Below, one piece after another: positions 31,564-40,072 of a stretch of 64,000 nt of DNA. Position 1 is the stretch's first letter. Every line of letters starts with the position of its first letter. The DNA comes from Streptomyces shenzhenensis. GTDB taxonomy: Bacteria; Actinomycetota; Actinomycetes; Streptomycetales; Streptomycetaceae. The notes beneath the pieces are model-generated. The model was not told the DNA's origin. It was given only the letters and a program-made list of their open reading frames with translations, and made no database searches. The stretch is taken from positions 124,001 to 188,000 of the forward strand of contig NZ_JAJONF010000009.1 of the NCBI RefSeq assembly GCF_021462265.1, in the 5' to 3' direction. A program made the translations under genes and the position numbers.

Positions 31564-32786
31564 GGCAGCTCCTCGGCCAGGAGGCGGTACAGCTCGGGGT
31601 TGCTCCAGTAGGCGCTGTGGGAGAGCGGGAAGGGCTGGCGGCTGTCCAGGGCGACGTCCTGGACCCGGCCGGGGAAGACACCGGCGCCGAGGTAGCTGAG
31701 CAGGTCCCGCCGGTCGTACACGTTGAGCCAGCGCGGTACGTGGGCGGGCAGCGGGCTGCCGGGCTCCAGGCTGGGCAGCGCCCCCAGCTCGTACAGGAAC
31801 GGCGCCTGCGAGCCGACGGTCACCAGCAGCGCGACCTGCGGCAGCGGCCGCAGCACCAGCAGGTCCAGCGCGGCTATGCCGCCGAGGCTGTGGGCGAGCA
31901 GCACGACCGGCGGCTCGGCCTCCTGTACGGCCGCCGCGACGGCCTCGCGGATCGGGCCGCCGCGGGCCAGGTAGAGCAGCACGTCCCCGGCGGCCGGATG
32001 GGCCGCGTCGGTGAGCGCCGAACGCCGTCTGACCGCCTGGGCGGAGGCCAGGCCGAGCGCCAGCCGTCCCGTCAGCCGCTTGATCCGCCGGGTCACCGGG
32101 CCCCGGTGCGTGCCAGGCCCGTCCCCGGTCGCGGCGGGGCCGGGGAGCAGGGCGGCGATCCGGGCGACCGCCTCGTCGCGGGCGGTGCCGTCGAGGGCCG
32201 GCGCCGGTTCCTGCCGTTCGGTCCGGCGGCGCACCGCCTCGGCCACGAAGGCACGGGCCAGTTCGGCCGGGCCGGCGCCCTCGGCCGGGGCGCGCAGGAA
32301 GCGGCGGCAGTCGTCGGTGGTCAGTACGGCGGCCACGGCGGCGGCGAAGTCCTCCGCGAGGCCCGCCGCGCCCAGCAGCCGGCGCAGCCCCTCGTCCGCG
32401 GTGAGCGCCGGGGCCGCCGCCAGGAGGGCCTCGCCGGGCGGCGGTGCGCCGGGGGCCAGCTCCGTTCTCCCCGTGGTCTCCGCGGTGAGCAGGCGCAGTT
32501 CGAGCAGCGGGTCCAGATAAAGAAGTCCCCAGAATTCGACGTCCTCGTCGAGGTCCCCCTCCGGCGCGCCGGGGGCACCCGAACGCGGTAATTCACGCCC
32601 CGTCCCGTACCCCGGCACGGAAATACCGTTCGAATGCAGAACCGATCCGGCACTTCCTCCCCAATAACAGGAAGACATGCGGACTTCGGGCCGTAACGGC
32701 CGTAATCCCCGCCGAACAGCCTCCACGGTTCCGCTGAATCCCGGCTCGCGCACGCCCGTACCGTGTACGAATAAGACCGTCGTCAC
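31560..32786 (-). CDS. Alpha/beta hydrolase, possible lipase effector
   Basis: This 408-aa protein opens with the hydrolase strand TTVLFVHGTGVREPG and has the nucleophile elbow LLAHSLGGIAALD (Ser in AHSLGG). Late acidic and His elements follow in NVYDRRDLLSYLG and PLSHSAYW. A ~200-residue helical insertion separates the first strand from the elbow, typical of lipases acting on membranes or of effector hydrolases in STAND/EAD clusters. It is coupled to the caspase by a GTGA overlap. GTG 32786 is preferred (GGGGGG upstream); an ATG at 32813 is in frame. No EAD is recognisable. Confidence 0.78.
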   Translation of the reverse strand: MTTVLFVHGTGVREPGFSGTVEAVRRGLRPLRPEVRMSSCYWGGSAGSVLHSNGISVPGYGTGRELPRSGAPGAPEGDLDEDVEFWGLLYLDPLLELRLLTAETTGRTELAPGAPPPGEALLAAAPALTADEGLRRLLGAAGLAEDFAAAVAAVLTTDDCRRFLRAPAEGAGPAELARAFVAEAVRRRTERQEPAPALDGTARDEAVARIAALLPGPAATGDGPGTHRGPVTRRIKRLTGRLALGLASAQAVRRRSALTDAAHPAAGDVLLYLARGGPIREAVAAAVQEAEPPVVLLAHSLGGIAALDLLVLRPLPQVALLVTVGSQAPFLYELGALPSLEPGSPLPAHVPRWLNVYDRRDLLSYLGAGVFPGRVQDVALDSRQPFPLSHSAYWSNPELYRLLAEELP

Positions 32787-32912
32787 CGCCGACCCCCCGC
32801 TTCCGAACGGCATATTTCAAACGCAGGCAACAATAGGTCAGTTGCCCCCGCACCGGCTACACTGCATGTGAACAACGCCACAGAGTGCGGCACTTGCCGA
32901 AGGGGGATGCCG
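32787..32912. promoter_or_regulatory. Divergent promoter region, hydrolase-caspase and antiporter
   Basis: This is the 126-base region between divergent genes. TACACT at 32858-32863 is a fair -10 for the antiporter gene. The stretch around 32810-32840 is A/T-richer than its surroundings (ATATTTCAAACGCAGGCAAC) and is the likely control point for both directions. No clear -35 was found. Confidence 0.4.
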
Positions 32913-34256
32913 GTGAGCATCGACTCCACTGTCACTCACGTCGTCGCAGCTCTCGCGGTGGTGATCGCGGTCTCCTCCGCTCTGGGCGCGGCGGCTCGCA
33001 GGCTTCGTCAGCCCCCGGTCATCGGGCAGTTATTCGCCGGCATCGCCCTCGGTCCCAGCCTGTTCGGCCTGGCCCCCGGCGGGGTGTACGAAACCCTGTT
33101 CCCGGACCAGATCAAGCCAATTCTGACTTCGGTGGCGCAAGTCGCGCTGGTGCTCTTCCTCTTCGCGGTCGGCTATGAACTCGACCTCGGCCAGCTGCGC
33201 AATCGCGGCACGGTGACCGCGGTCTCGCTGAGCGGGTTCGGGATTCCCATGCTGATCGGGGCCGGCATCGTGCTGCTGTATCCCGGAGGTTTCCGTTCCG
33301 CCAACGGCGGGCATCCGATCGACGCGACATTCGTCGTCTATATGGCCGTCGCCCTGTCCATCACGGCGGTCCCCGTGCTGGCGAGCATCATCAGGGACCA
33401 GGGCCTGGCCGGCACCAGGCCCGCCACCATCGCCATGGCGGCCGCCGGTGTCATCGACGCACTGAGCTGGCCGGTGCTGGCGATCGCCCTGATCGGCGGC
33501 GAGAACGGCTCGGTGGGCGCCTGGACCGAGAAGGTGGCACTGCTGGCGGCCTACGTACTGGCGATGTTCCTCGTCGTACGGCCGGTGCTGAAGTGGTGGA
33601 TGAACCGGCCCGGCGCCCTGATGACCAATCATGTCCCCGTCGCCGCCGCCCTGGCGCTGGCCTCGTCCTGGGCCACCAGCGCGCTCGGACTGCACGTGAT
33701 CTTCGGTGCGCTGTTGGCCGGGATCGTCATGCCCCGCCAGCGCGACGGAGCTCCCGACAGCCAGGTGCTGCGCCCGCTCCAGGAGACCGGCGGCCTGCTG
33801 CTGCCGGTGTTCTTCACGATCTCCGGGATGTCGGTCCAGCTCACCGGGCTGCACGCCTTTGACCTGGTGCTCCTGCTGGTGATATGCGCCGCGGCGGTGG
33901 TCGGCAAGGTGGCTGCCGGCTGTCTGTCGGCCCGGGGCGTCGCCCGGCTGCCCTGGCGTGACTCGCTGCTGATCGGCGTCCTGCTCAACACCCGGGGGCT
34001 CACCGAACTCATCGTGCTGAACGTGGGGTTGCAGGCGGGGGTGATCGGCGCCCGGCTGTACGCGCTGCTGGTCCTGATGGCGCTCGTCACCACGGCCGCC
34101 GCCGGGCCGCTGACCGCGGCGCTGGGCCGCCCGGCCGGCCCGGCGCCGGAACCCGCAGGCAGCGGCTCCGACGAGCAGCGGACGCCCGGCGCCTGGCCCG
34201 GACCGGACCCCGGACAGGCCTCGGCCGTCGACCCCGAACCGACGCCCCAGCCATAG
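32913..34256 (+). CDS. Cation:proton antiporter (CPA2 type)
   Basis: This 447-aa membrane protein has 12 predicted helices. CPA2/KefB-type marks are RRLRQPPVIGQLFAGIALGP, LFLFAVGYELDLGQLRNRG, and the unwound helices VYMAVALSITAVPVLASIIR and ALLAGIVMPRQ, with MLNTRGLTEL-like LLNTRGLTELIVLNVGLQAG. The C-terminus (residues ~405-447) is Pro/Gly-rich and disordered, with no TrkA domain. GTG 32913 is chosen for its GAAGGGGG site; GTG 32868 is in frame. It exchanges Na or K for protons. Its position inside the conflict island suggests ion efflux as a protective or signalling partner, but this is conjecture. Confidence 0.85.
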   Translation: MSIDSTVTHVVAALAVVIAVSSALGAAARRLRQPPVIGQLFAGIALGPSLFGLAPGGVYETLFPDQIKPILTSVAQVALVLFLFAVGYELDLGQLRNRGTVTAVSLSGFGIPMLIGAGIVLLYPGGFRSANGGHPIDATFVVYMAVALSITAVPVLASIIRDQGLAGTRPATIAMAAAGVIDALSWPVLAIALIGGENGSVGAWTEKVALLAAYVLAMFLVVRPVLKWWMNRPGALMTNHVPVAAALALASSWATSALGLHVIFGALLAGIVMPRQRDGAPDSQVLRPLQETGGLLLPVFFTISGMSVQLTGLHAFDLVLLLVICAAAVVGKVAAGCLSARGVARLPWRDSLLIGVLLNTRGLTELIVLNVGLQAGVIGARLYALLVLMALVTTAAAGPLTAALGRPAGPAPEPAGSGSDEQRTPGAWPGPDPGQASAVDPEPTPQP

Positions 34257-34352
34257 CAGCGGTGCCGGACCGGGCCGCCGGCCGGGCCGTCGGCCTCCGG
34301 CCGGCCGGGAGCCCAAGGGCCGGGGCCGGAGGCCGGACCCAGCGGGCTTCGC

Positions 34353-37300
34353 CTAGAAGGGCACCGGGGCGATGTCGGCCTCGGCCCGCCGGCTGCTGGC
34401 CGCGGCGACGGTCGCCGGGTGGCTCTCGCCGAGCGTCCGGCGGAACCGGGTCAGGGTGTCGGTGTGCAGCACCGTGGCCTCGTCCACGCGGTCCAGCGCG
34501 CGCAGGTCAAGAGCGACGTTGTTGGCGCAGGCCAGGGTGGTCGGATGATCCTTCCCGAAGGTACGGGTGAGGATCTCCAGGGACTTCTGGTCCAGTTCCA
34601 GAGCCTCCTCGTGGCGCGCTTCGGCACTGTGGTGGTTGGCCATGCCGAGGGCCGTCGTGACCGTGAGGATGTGCTCGTCGCCCAGCGACTCGCGCAGGCC
34701 CCGCAGCGCGACGCCGACGTGTTCACCGGCCGCGTCGGAATCGCCCAGCTGACGCAGGGTGATGGCCAGGTTCGTGCGGGCCGACAGGGTGTAGGGGTGC
34801 ACGCTGCCCAGTTTGGCGGTGTAGCGCCCGAGCGTCGCTTCGCCCAGTTCCCTGGACCGCGTCAGCTGGCCGTCCTGCCGGAGGTCGACGACCAGGTTGG
34901 CCGCACAGGCGACCGAGTCCGGATGGTCGGCGCCGTAGCGGCTCTCGAACTTCGACAGCGCCAGTTCGCCGAGCTGCACCGCCCCGTCATGGTCCCCGGC
35001 ACGCCGACGGCACACCGCGAGGACACGGGCACAGCTCACCGTCGAGGGGTTGTCCTCGCCGTAGGTCGCGACGTAACGGGCGTAGACATCCTCCTGGTGG
35101 ATGACGGCGCCCGCGTAGTCACCGGTCTCGCGGATGTCGATGGAGAGGTTGCTGAGGGTGTTCAGGGTGTCGAGGTGGTTCTCGCCGAGCGCGAGGGCAC
35201 GCAGCCGGGCCGTCTCGGTGTCGTAGTCGCGGGCCTCCTGGTACAGACCCATCAGCCGCAGCCCGACGCCCAGGCTGTGGGCCGCGCGCAGGGTGGCGGG
35301 GTCGTCGTCGCCGAAGGCCCGCAGGCAGCGGTCGTAGACCGAACGGTTGATCTCAAGCGCCTGCGCCATCTCGGCCCTCAGGCGCAACCCGCTGGTCAGC
35401 TGGATGAGGGCGTCCAGGGTGCCCTCGTCGTCCTCGCCGGCGACCCGGATGTAGGTGTCCGCGGTGCGCTGCATCATGGCGGCGGCTTCCTCGTACTCTC
35501 CGACCATGCGCAGGAGATAGGCCAGCCACTTCGCCATTTCCAGCGTCTGCTGGTCCTCCCCGCCGAACTTCGCGGTCCACACGTCCAGCGCCTCGCGCGC
35601 CATGGAGACCGCGCCGTCGTGGTCGCCCCAGTAGTAGAGGAACTCCACGACGCCACGGATCAGGCCGCGCACCCAGGGCGAGTCGCACTCCACGGCCCGC
35701 GACACCGCGATGTGCGGCAGCAGCTGCTGGTAGCGCGGCCACAGTTCCCGGGAGCCGGGGCTGTTGGGGTTGGCGTCGGCGAGCAGCAGGTGCGCGCCGT
35801 GCCGCATGTCCGCCTGCTGCTGCGGGGACATGCGGTTGACCAGGACGGCCTGGACCAGACGGTGCAGCTGGATGGTGTCGTGCCGGTGCTCGATGCGGGC
35901 CAGGGCGTAGACGTTGATCTCCCGGATGGCCCGGCCGAGCCTGATCGGGTGGCGCAGGGCCTCGTCGAGCTCGGGGGCGATGGTGCTCCGCGAGTTGTTG
36001 AAGAGGGAGCGCGAGATCGGCTCGGGGGCGAAGAACGAGCAGACCTGGAGGAGCTGGAGCGCCGCGGGGTTGCGCTGTTCGAGCTGGCGCAGCGAGACGT
36101 CCCAGGCGGCCGCCACCGACATCGGGTAGTCCGGCGAGGGGACCAGTTCGAGCATCAGCTCGGCGATCTTCTCCCGGATCAGCCCCAGGTACTCGTCCAC
36201 GGCCATACCGGTGACGGCCTGCCAGGCCGCGGCCTGCTCGATGGCGAGCGGCAGGTCGCCCAGCTCCTCGGCGAGCAGGTCGGCGTCGGCGTCGGACAGG
36301 TCGCGGGCCCGGCGGCGCAGCAGTGCCTTGCTCTCCTCCCGGGTGAAGACGTCCACGGAGAGGGTCCTGGCCACCCGGTCCCACTCCTGGTTCCGGGACG
36401 TGATGAGGATCTTCCCGGTGCCGCCGGTCGGGAAGTAGGGGCGTACGGCCTCGACGTTCTCGGCGTTGTCGAACACCAGGAGCCAGCGGTCGAAGGGCTC
36501 GCCCCGGCGCAGGGCCTCGCGGACCGCCGGAACCGCCCGGTTGGCCTCCGTGCCCACGTTCAGGCCGAGCCGGTGGGCGAGTTCGGTGAGCGCGGTCAGG
36601 ATCATCGTCGGCTGTTCGGACGGGATCCACCAGATCACGTCGTATTCGGACGCATGCCGGTAGACGTATTCGATGGCGATCTGGGATTTCCCGACCCCGC
36701 CCATGCCGTGCAGGGTGTGGGGCAGCACGGCCGAGGTGTCGCCCGTCAGCAACTGCTGATGCACCTGGGTGAGGAGTTCCTCGCGGCCGGTGAAATTGGG
36801 GTTGTTGGGTGGCACACTGCCCCAGACCACCGGCACGGTGGCGCGCTGCGGGGCTGCCTGACGCGACTGGGGCGCGGCCGGCCTGGGCACCGCGCTGCCG
36901 GGTGACGAGAGGTCGGCGCCCGGCTGCCCGTCGGGACTCGGAGCAGGAATCTCCCGCACGGGAGTCGCGCTCGTGGAATCTCCCGCCGCGTGCTGGTGCT
37001 CACTGGCAGTGGTGTCGGTCATGTCCAGGCCGCCCAAATCTGATTCTTCATGTTTATTACGGACATCTCGAACATCGTGGCCCATTCGCCGCGAATCCTC
37101 GGGGATCGACGCACCGGGCGGGGCCGCTTCCAGAGCCGCGCCGACCCGGCGGGCCCGCTGCAGATAGGGCCCCGACAGGGCGCGCAGCACGGCCAGTTCG
37201 ACACGCATGAACGGAGCGCTCTCCGCCGTCACCGGTGGAACCGGTTCGCCCTCCGGGGCGAGCAGCGCGCCCTGCAGCCCGCGGGCCGCCTCGAACCGGT

Positions 37301-38975
37301 CGCCGTAGAACGCGGACACCGAGCTCACCACCCGGGCCGTGTCCGCGCGCATCGCGCCCGCCAGCAGAGCCTCGCGCGCCCCGTCGACGAACTCCAGCGG
37401 CCGGGGTGTGGTGGCGCCGGGCGGCTCGGGGTGCGCGGGCTGCTCCAGCAGGCCGCTCAGAAAGAGCTCCGCCAGATGGGCCGGCCGCGCCTCGGGCACC
37501 AGCCTGCGCTGCACGTCCCGCACCAGCCGGGGTTCCAGGACCGCGGCGGCCAGATGGGTGGCCAGCCGGAAGGCGGTGGGGGTGGCATGGCTGCGGAAGC
37601 GCCGGATGCGCTCCTGCACCGAGGGCGCCGGGACGGCGAACGGCGACCCTTCGGCGTCCTCCCCGGACTCGTCGGACTCGTCGGACGCCCCGGACTCGTC
37701 GAACTCGCCGGACTCGTCGAACTCGCCGGACTCGTCGGGCGCGCCGAGCAGCAGCACCGGGGCCTCCACCCAGTCGGGCTCCGCACCGGCCACCAGGGCG
37801 GCCCAGCGGCCCAGCCACCGCGCGTCCAGCTCAAGGACCGGGACCGCCGCCGTCCAGGCGGCGGGCGGCGGGTCGAACGGGTCGCGCCACTCGGCCGGAA
37901 GGTCCACGGCCAGTTCGGTGGTGCGGGCCCCCGCGCGGGGGCCGCGCAGCCGTGCCGGGCGCGGCACCAGCGCGGTGCGGTGCCAGTCCCGCTGGGACAG
38001 CAGATGCACCACCGCCACCGGCCCGGCCGCCGCCCAGAGCTCCAGCGCCTGCCGGCCGGCCCGGGTGCGCCACAGCGGTCCCAGGCCGTCGGTGAGGACC
38101 AGGATGATCCGGCGGCCGGCGCGGTCCACCAGCTCGCCGGGGACACCGAGGACATCGCGCGCCGGGTACGGGCCGCGCAGCACCGCCTCCGGCCCCCGCG
38201 GGGTCTCGCGCAGGCCGAGCCGGCGCACCCGTACGTCACGGAAGGCGCCCAGCCGCTCCGCCACCGCGGTGAACTCGGCGACGGTCTGCTCCCAGATCAC
38301 CATCGTCGGGTGGTCGTCCACCACCAGCACCAGATCGAAGCGGCGTTCGTCGGCCGACCGGGTGTAGGGCACCCACAGGCCGTCCTCGGCGGCGCGTTCC
38401 GCGGTGGTCTCCTCGTCCAGTTCGACCTCGAACGCCGAGGGCACCAGCTGCTTCAGCACCCGTAGCGCGCGGGTGATCCCCGCCGCGTCCCGCAGATCCG
38501 GCCGCGTGTCGAGCGGCTCCGCGGGCCCGGCCGGCCCTACGGACTCAAGGGGCTCGACGACCGGCTCGACCACTTCGGCCCGGGTCCGCCCGTTCGGCCG
38601 TTCCGGCCCGGCGGGCGAGAACGGCAGGAGCAGCGTCTCGGCGTCGACACCCGGGCCGTCGGACAGCTCGGGCCCCGTCGCGGCCGCGGCCGCGGCCTCG
38701 CGCGTCGTTCCGGCGCCGGTCTCGCGTGTCGTACCACCGCCGCCCCCGCCAGTTCCACCAGTCCCGCCGGACCCGCCCGTCCCGTCCGTCCCACCGGACG
38801 CCGGTGACACGCCGGGGGTTTCGGGCAGCCCGGAGTGCTCCGACAGCCCGGTCGGCCGGGGCTGCGGCGGGCGGTGCGACGCCGGCAGGCGCGCCGCCAG
38901 CGTCTGGTACGCGTGCAGCCAGAGGCCCTCCGCCACTTCGAAGGCCTCCGGACGGGCACGCGAGTCATCATCCAT
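34353..38975 (-). CDS. vWA-like (SAV_2336N) fused to NB-ARC and TPR
   Basis: This 1540-aa protein starts with a Gly/Thr/Pro-rich linker (~20-160). A SAV_2336-type region follows that looks like a von Willebrand A fold: FDLVLVVDDHPTMVIWEQTV (~215) and RRIILVLTDGLGPLW (~290). The usual MIDAS DxSxS reads DDHPTM. Then come an acidic DESGEF repeat, helices to ~640, and an NB-ARC/STAND NTPase (P-loop HGMGGVGKSQIAIEYV at ~757, WLLVFDNAENVEAVRPYF). TPRs fill the last ~450 residues. The C-terminal half closely resembles FxsT. ATG overlaps the MoxR stop (TGATG). It would serve as the vWA member of a vWA-MoxR-VMAP system. Confidence 0.83.
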   Translation of the reverse strand: MDDDSRARPEAFEVAEGLWLHAYQTLAARLPASHRPPQPRPTGLSEHSGLPETPGVSPASGGTDGTGGSGGTGGTGGGGGGTTRETGAGTTREAAAAAATGPELSDGPGVDAETLLLPFSPAGPERPNGRTRAEVVEPVVEPLESVGPAGPAEPLDTRPDLRDAAGITRALRVLKQLVPSAFEVELDEETTAERAAEDGLWVPYTRSADERRFDLVLVVDDHPTMVIWEQTVAEFTAVAERLGAFRDVRVRRLGLRETPRGPEAVLRGPYPARDVLGVPGELVDRAGRRIILVLTDGLGPLWRTRAGRQALELWAAAGPVAVVHLLSQRDWHRTALVPRPARLRGPRAGARTTELAVDLPAEWRDPFDPPPAAWTAAVPVLELDARWLGRWAALVAGAEPDWVEAPVLLLGAPDESGEFDESGEFDESGASDESDESGEDAEGSPFAVPAPSVQERIRRFRSHATPTAFRLATHLAAAVLEPRLVRDVQRRLVPEARPAHLAELFLSGLLEQPAHPEPPGATTPRPLEFVDGAREALLAGAMRADTARVVSSVSAFYGDRFEAARGLQGALLAPEGEPVPPVTAESAPFMRVELAVLRALSGPYLQRARRVGAALEAAPPGASIPEDSRRMGHDVRDVRNKHEESDLGGLDMTDTTASEHQHAAGDSTSATPVREIPAPSPDGQPGADLSSPGSAVPRPAAPQSRQAAPQRATVPVVWGSVPPNNPNFTGREELLTQVHQQLLTGDTSAVLPHTLHGMGGVGKSQIAIEYVYRHASEYDVIWWIPSEQPTMILTALTELAHRLGLNVGTEANRAVPAVREALRRGEPFDRWLLVFDNAENVEAVRPYFPTGGTGKILITSRNQEWDRVARTLSVDVFTREESKALLRRRARDLSDADADLLAEELGDLPLAIEQAAAWQAVTGMAVDEYLGLIREKIAELMLELVPSPDYPMSVAAAWDVSLRQLEQRNPAALQLLQVCSFFAPEPISRSLFNNSRSTIAPELDEALRHPIRLGRAIREINVYALARIEHRHDTIQLHRLVQAVLVNRMSPQQQADMRHGAHLLLADANPNSPGSRELWPRYQQLLPHIAVSRAVECDSPWVRGLIRGVVEFLYYWGDHDGAVSMAREALDVWTAKFGGEDQQTLEMAKWLAYLLRMVGEYEEAAAMMQRTADTYIRVAGEDDEGTLDALIQLTSGLRLRAEMAQALEINRSVYDRCLRAFGDDDPATLRAAHSLGVGLRLMGLYQEARDYDTETARLRALALGENHLDTLNTLSNLSIDIRETGDYAGAVIHQEDVYARYVATYGEDNPSTVSCARVLAVCRRRAGDHDGAVQLGELALSKFESRYGADHPDSVACAANLVVDLRQDGQLTRSRELGEATLGRYTAKLGSVHPYTLSARTNLAITLRQLGDSDAAGEHVGVALRGLRESLGDEHILTVTTALGMANHHSAEARHEEALELDQKSLEILTRTFGKDHPTTLACANNVALDLRALDRVDEATVLHTDTLTRFRRTLGESHPATVAAASSRRAEADIAPVPF
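37657..37740 (-). repeat. In-frame acidic minisatellite
   Basis: Imperfect copies of an 18-base unit (on the plus strand GACTCGTCGAACTCGCCG) encode repeats of D-E-S-G-E-F within the vWA-like fusion protein. The run is strongly acidic and surely flexible. Its length likely varies among strains by slippage. Confidence 0.75.
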
Positions 38976-40072
38976 CAGGGCGCCCCCGACAACTCACGCC
39001 ACAGGGCCTCCAGCAGCTCGCCCCAGGACTCGTCGTCCTCCCGGACCCCGGCGGTCCGCAGGAACACCGCGTTGAGCAACTGGTCGGTCGCCAGTCCGCC
39101 GTTCTGGCGGCTGCGCTCCACGAACTCCCGGATCATGTCGTCATGCCGGCCCTCCTGGTCCCGGAAGTGCGCGGCGATCATGGCGGCCAGCTGGTCCTCG
39201 CGCGGCGGGGAGACGTCCAGCCGGACGCAGCGGCGCAGGAAGGCCGGCGGGAACTGCCGTTCCCCGTTGCTGGTGATGACGACGAACGGGAAGGCCCGGC
39301 ACCGGACGCGGCCGTCCGTCACCGTGACCGTGGTGTCCGGGTCGTCGGTGAACACCCGTGCCCGGCCCTCGTGATGGCGGGCGCGGACCAGTTCCGGGAT
39401 GTCGTAGGAGCCGTTCTCCAGCACGTGGAGGAGGTCGCTGGGCAGGTCGATGTCGCCCTTGTCCAGCTCGTCGATGAGCAGGACCCGGGGCAGCTCGTAC
39501 GGGAGCAGGGCGGTGCCGAGCGGGCCCAGCCGTACGAAGTCCCCGATCCGTGCCCCGGTGCCGCCCTCCGGTACCGCCTCGGCGGTACCGCCGTCGGCGG
39601 CGGCTGCCGGGCCCCGCCCGAGGGAGGCCTGGGCGCGGCCGATCGCGTCGTACTCGTACAGTCCCGAGCGCAGGGTGCTGCGCGAGGTGATCCCCCAGTG
39701 CAGGACGCGGCCCAGGCCCAGTTCGCGGGCGACCAGATAGGCCAGCGTGGACTTCCCGATGCCGGGCCGGCCGGTCACCAGCAGCGGCCTGCGCAGCAGC
39801 AGCGCGGTGTTGATCATGTCGATGTCGTGCGGGTTCTGCCGGGAGGTGGCACGGCCCACGCTGCCGAGCCGGCGGTCGGTCTCGGCGCTGTCGGCCGGTA
39901 CGGGCGGCAGCACCGGACCGCCGTCGAAGGCCCGCCAGCCGGGCGGCGGCGGCAGCACGTCGGCGAGACGGATGTCGGGCAGCGGCTGCCCGGTGCCCCG
40001 GTAGATCCACCAACTGCGGCTGACCGGCCCGCCGTTGTGGCTGTTCTGCACCGGGTGCTGCACGCGGCTCAT
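38975..40072 (-). CDS. MoxR-type AAA ATPase
   Basis: This 365-aa AAA+ ATPase has Walker A GRPGIGKST (101-109), Walker B LLIDELDKGDIDLPSDLLHV (~197-216), sensor-1 VVITSNGERQFPPAFLRRC and an R-finger region after it. A ~80-residue N-terminal extension (WWIYRGTGQPLPDIRLADVL) is characteristic of the MoxR forms paired with VMAP. MoxR proteins act as chaperones on vWA partners. Both its ends overlap neighbours: ATG with the VMAP stop (ATGA), stop with the vWA-like gene's ATG. This fixes the order VMAP, MoxR, vWA in one operon. Confidence 0.9.
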   Translation of the reverse strand: MSRVQHPVQNSHNGGPVSRSWWIYRGTGQPLPDIRLADVLPPPPGWRAFDGGPVLPPVPADSAETDRRLGSVGRATSRQNPHDIDMINTALLLRRPLLVTGRPGIGKSTLAYLVARELGLGRVLHWGITSRSTLRSGLYEYDAIGRAQASLGRGPAAAADGGTAEAVPEGGTGARIGDFVRLGPLGTALLPYELPRVLLIDELDKGDIDLPSDLLHVLENGSYDIPELVRARHHEGRARVFTDDPDTTVTVTDGRVRCRAFPFVVITSNGERQFPPAFLRRCVRLDVSPPREDQLAAMIAAHFRDQEGRHDDMIREFVERSRQNGGLATDQLLNAVFLRTAGVREDDESWGELLEALWRELSGAP

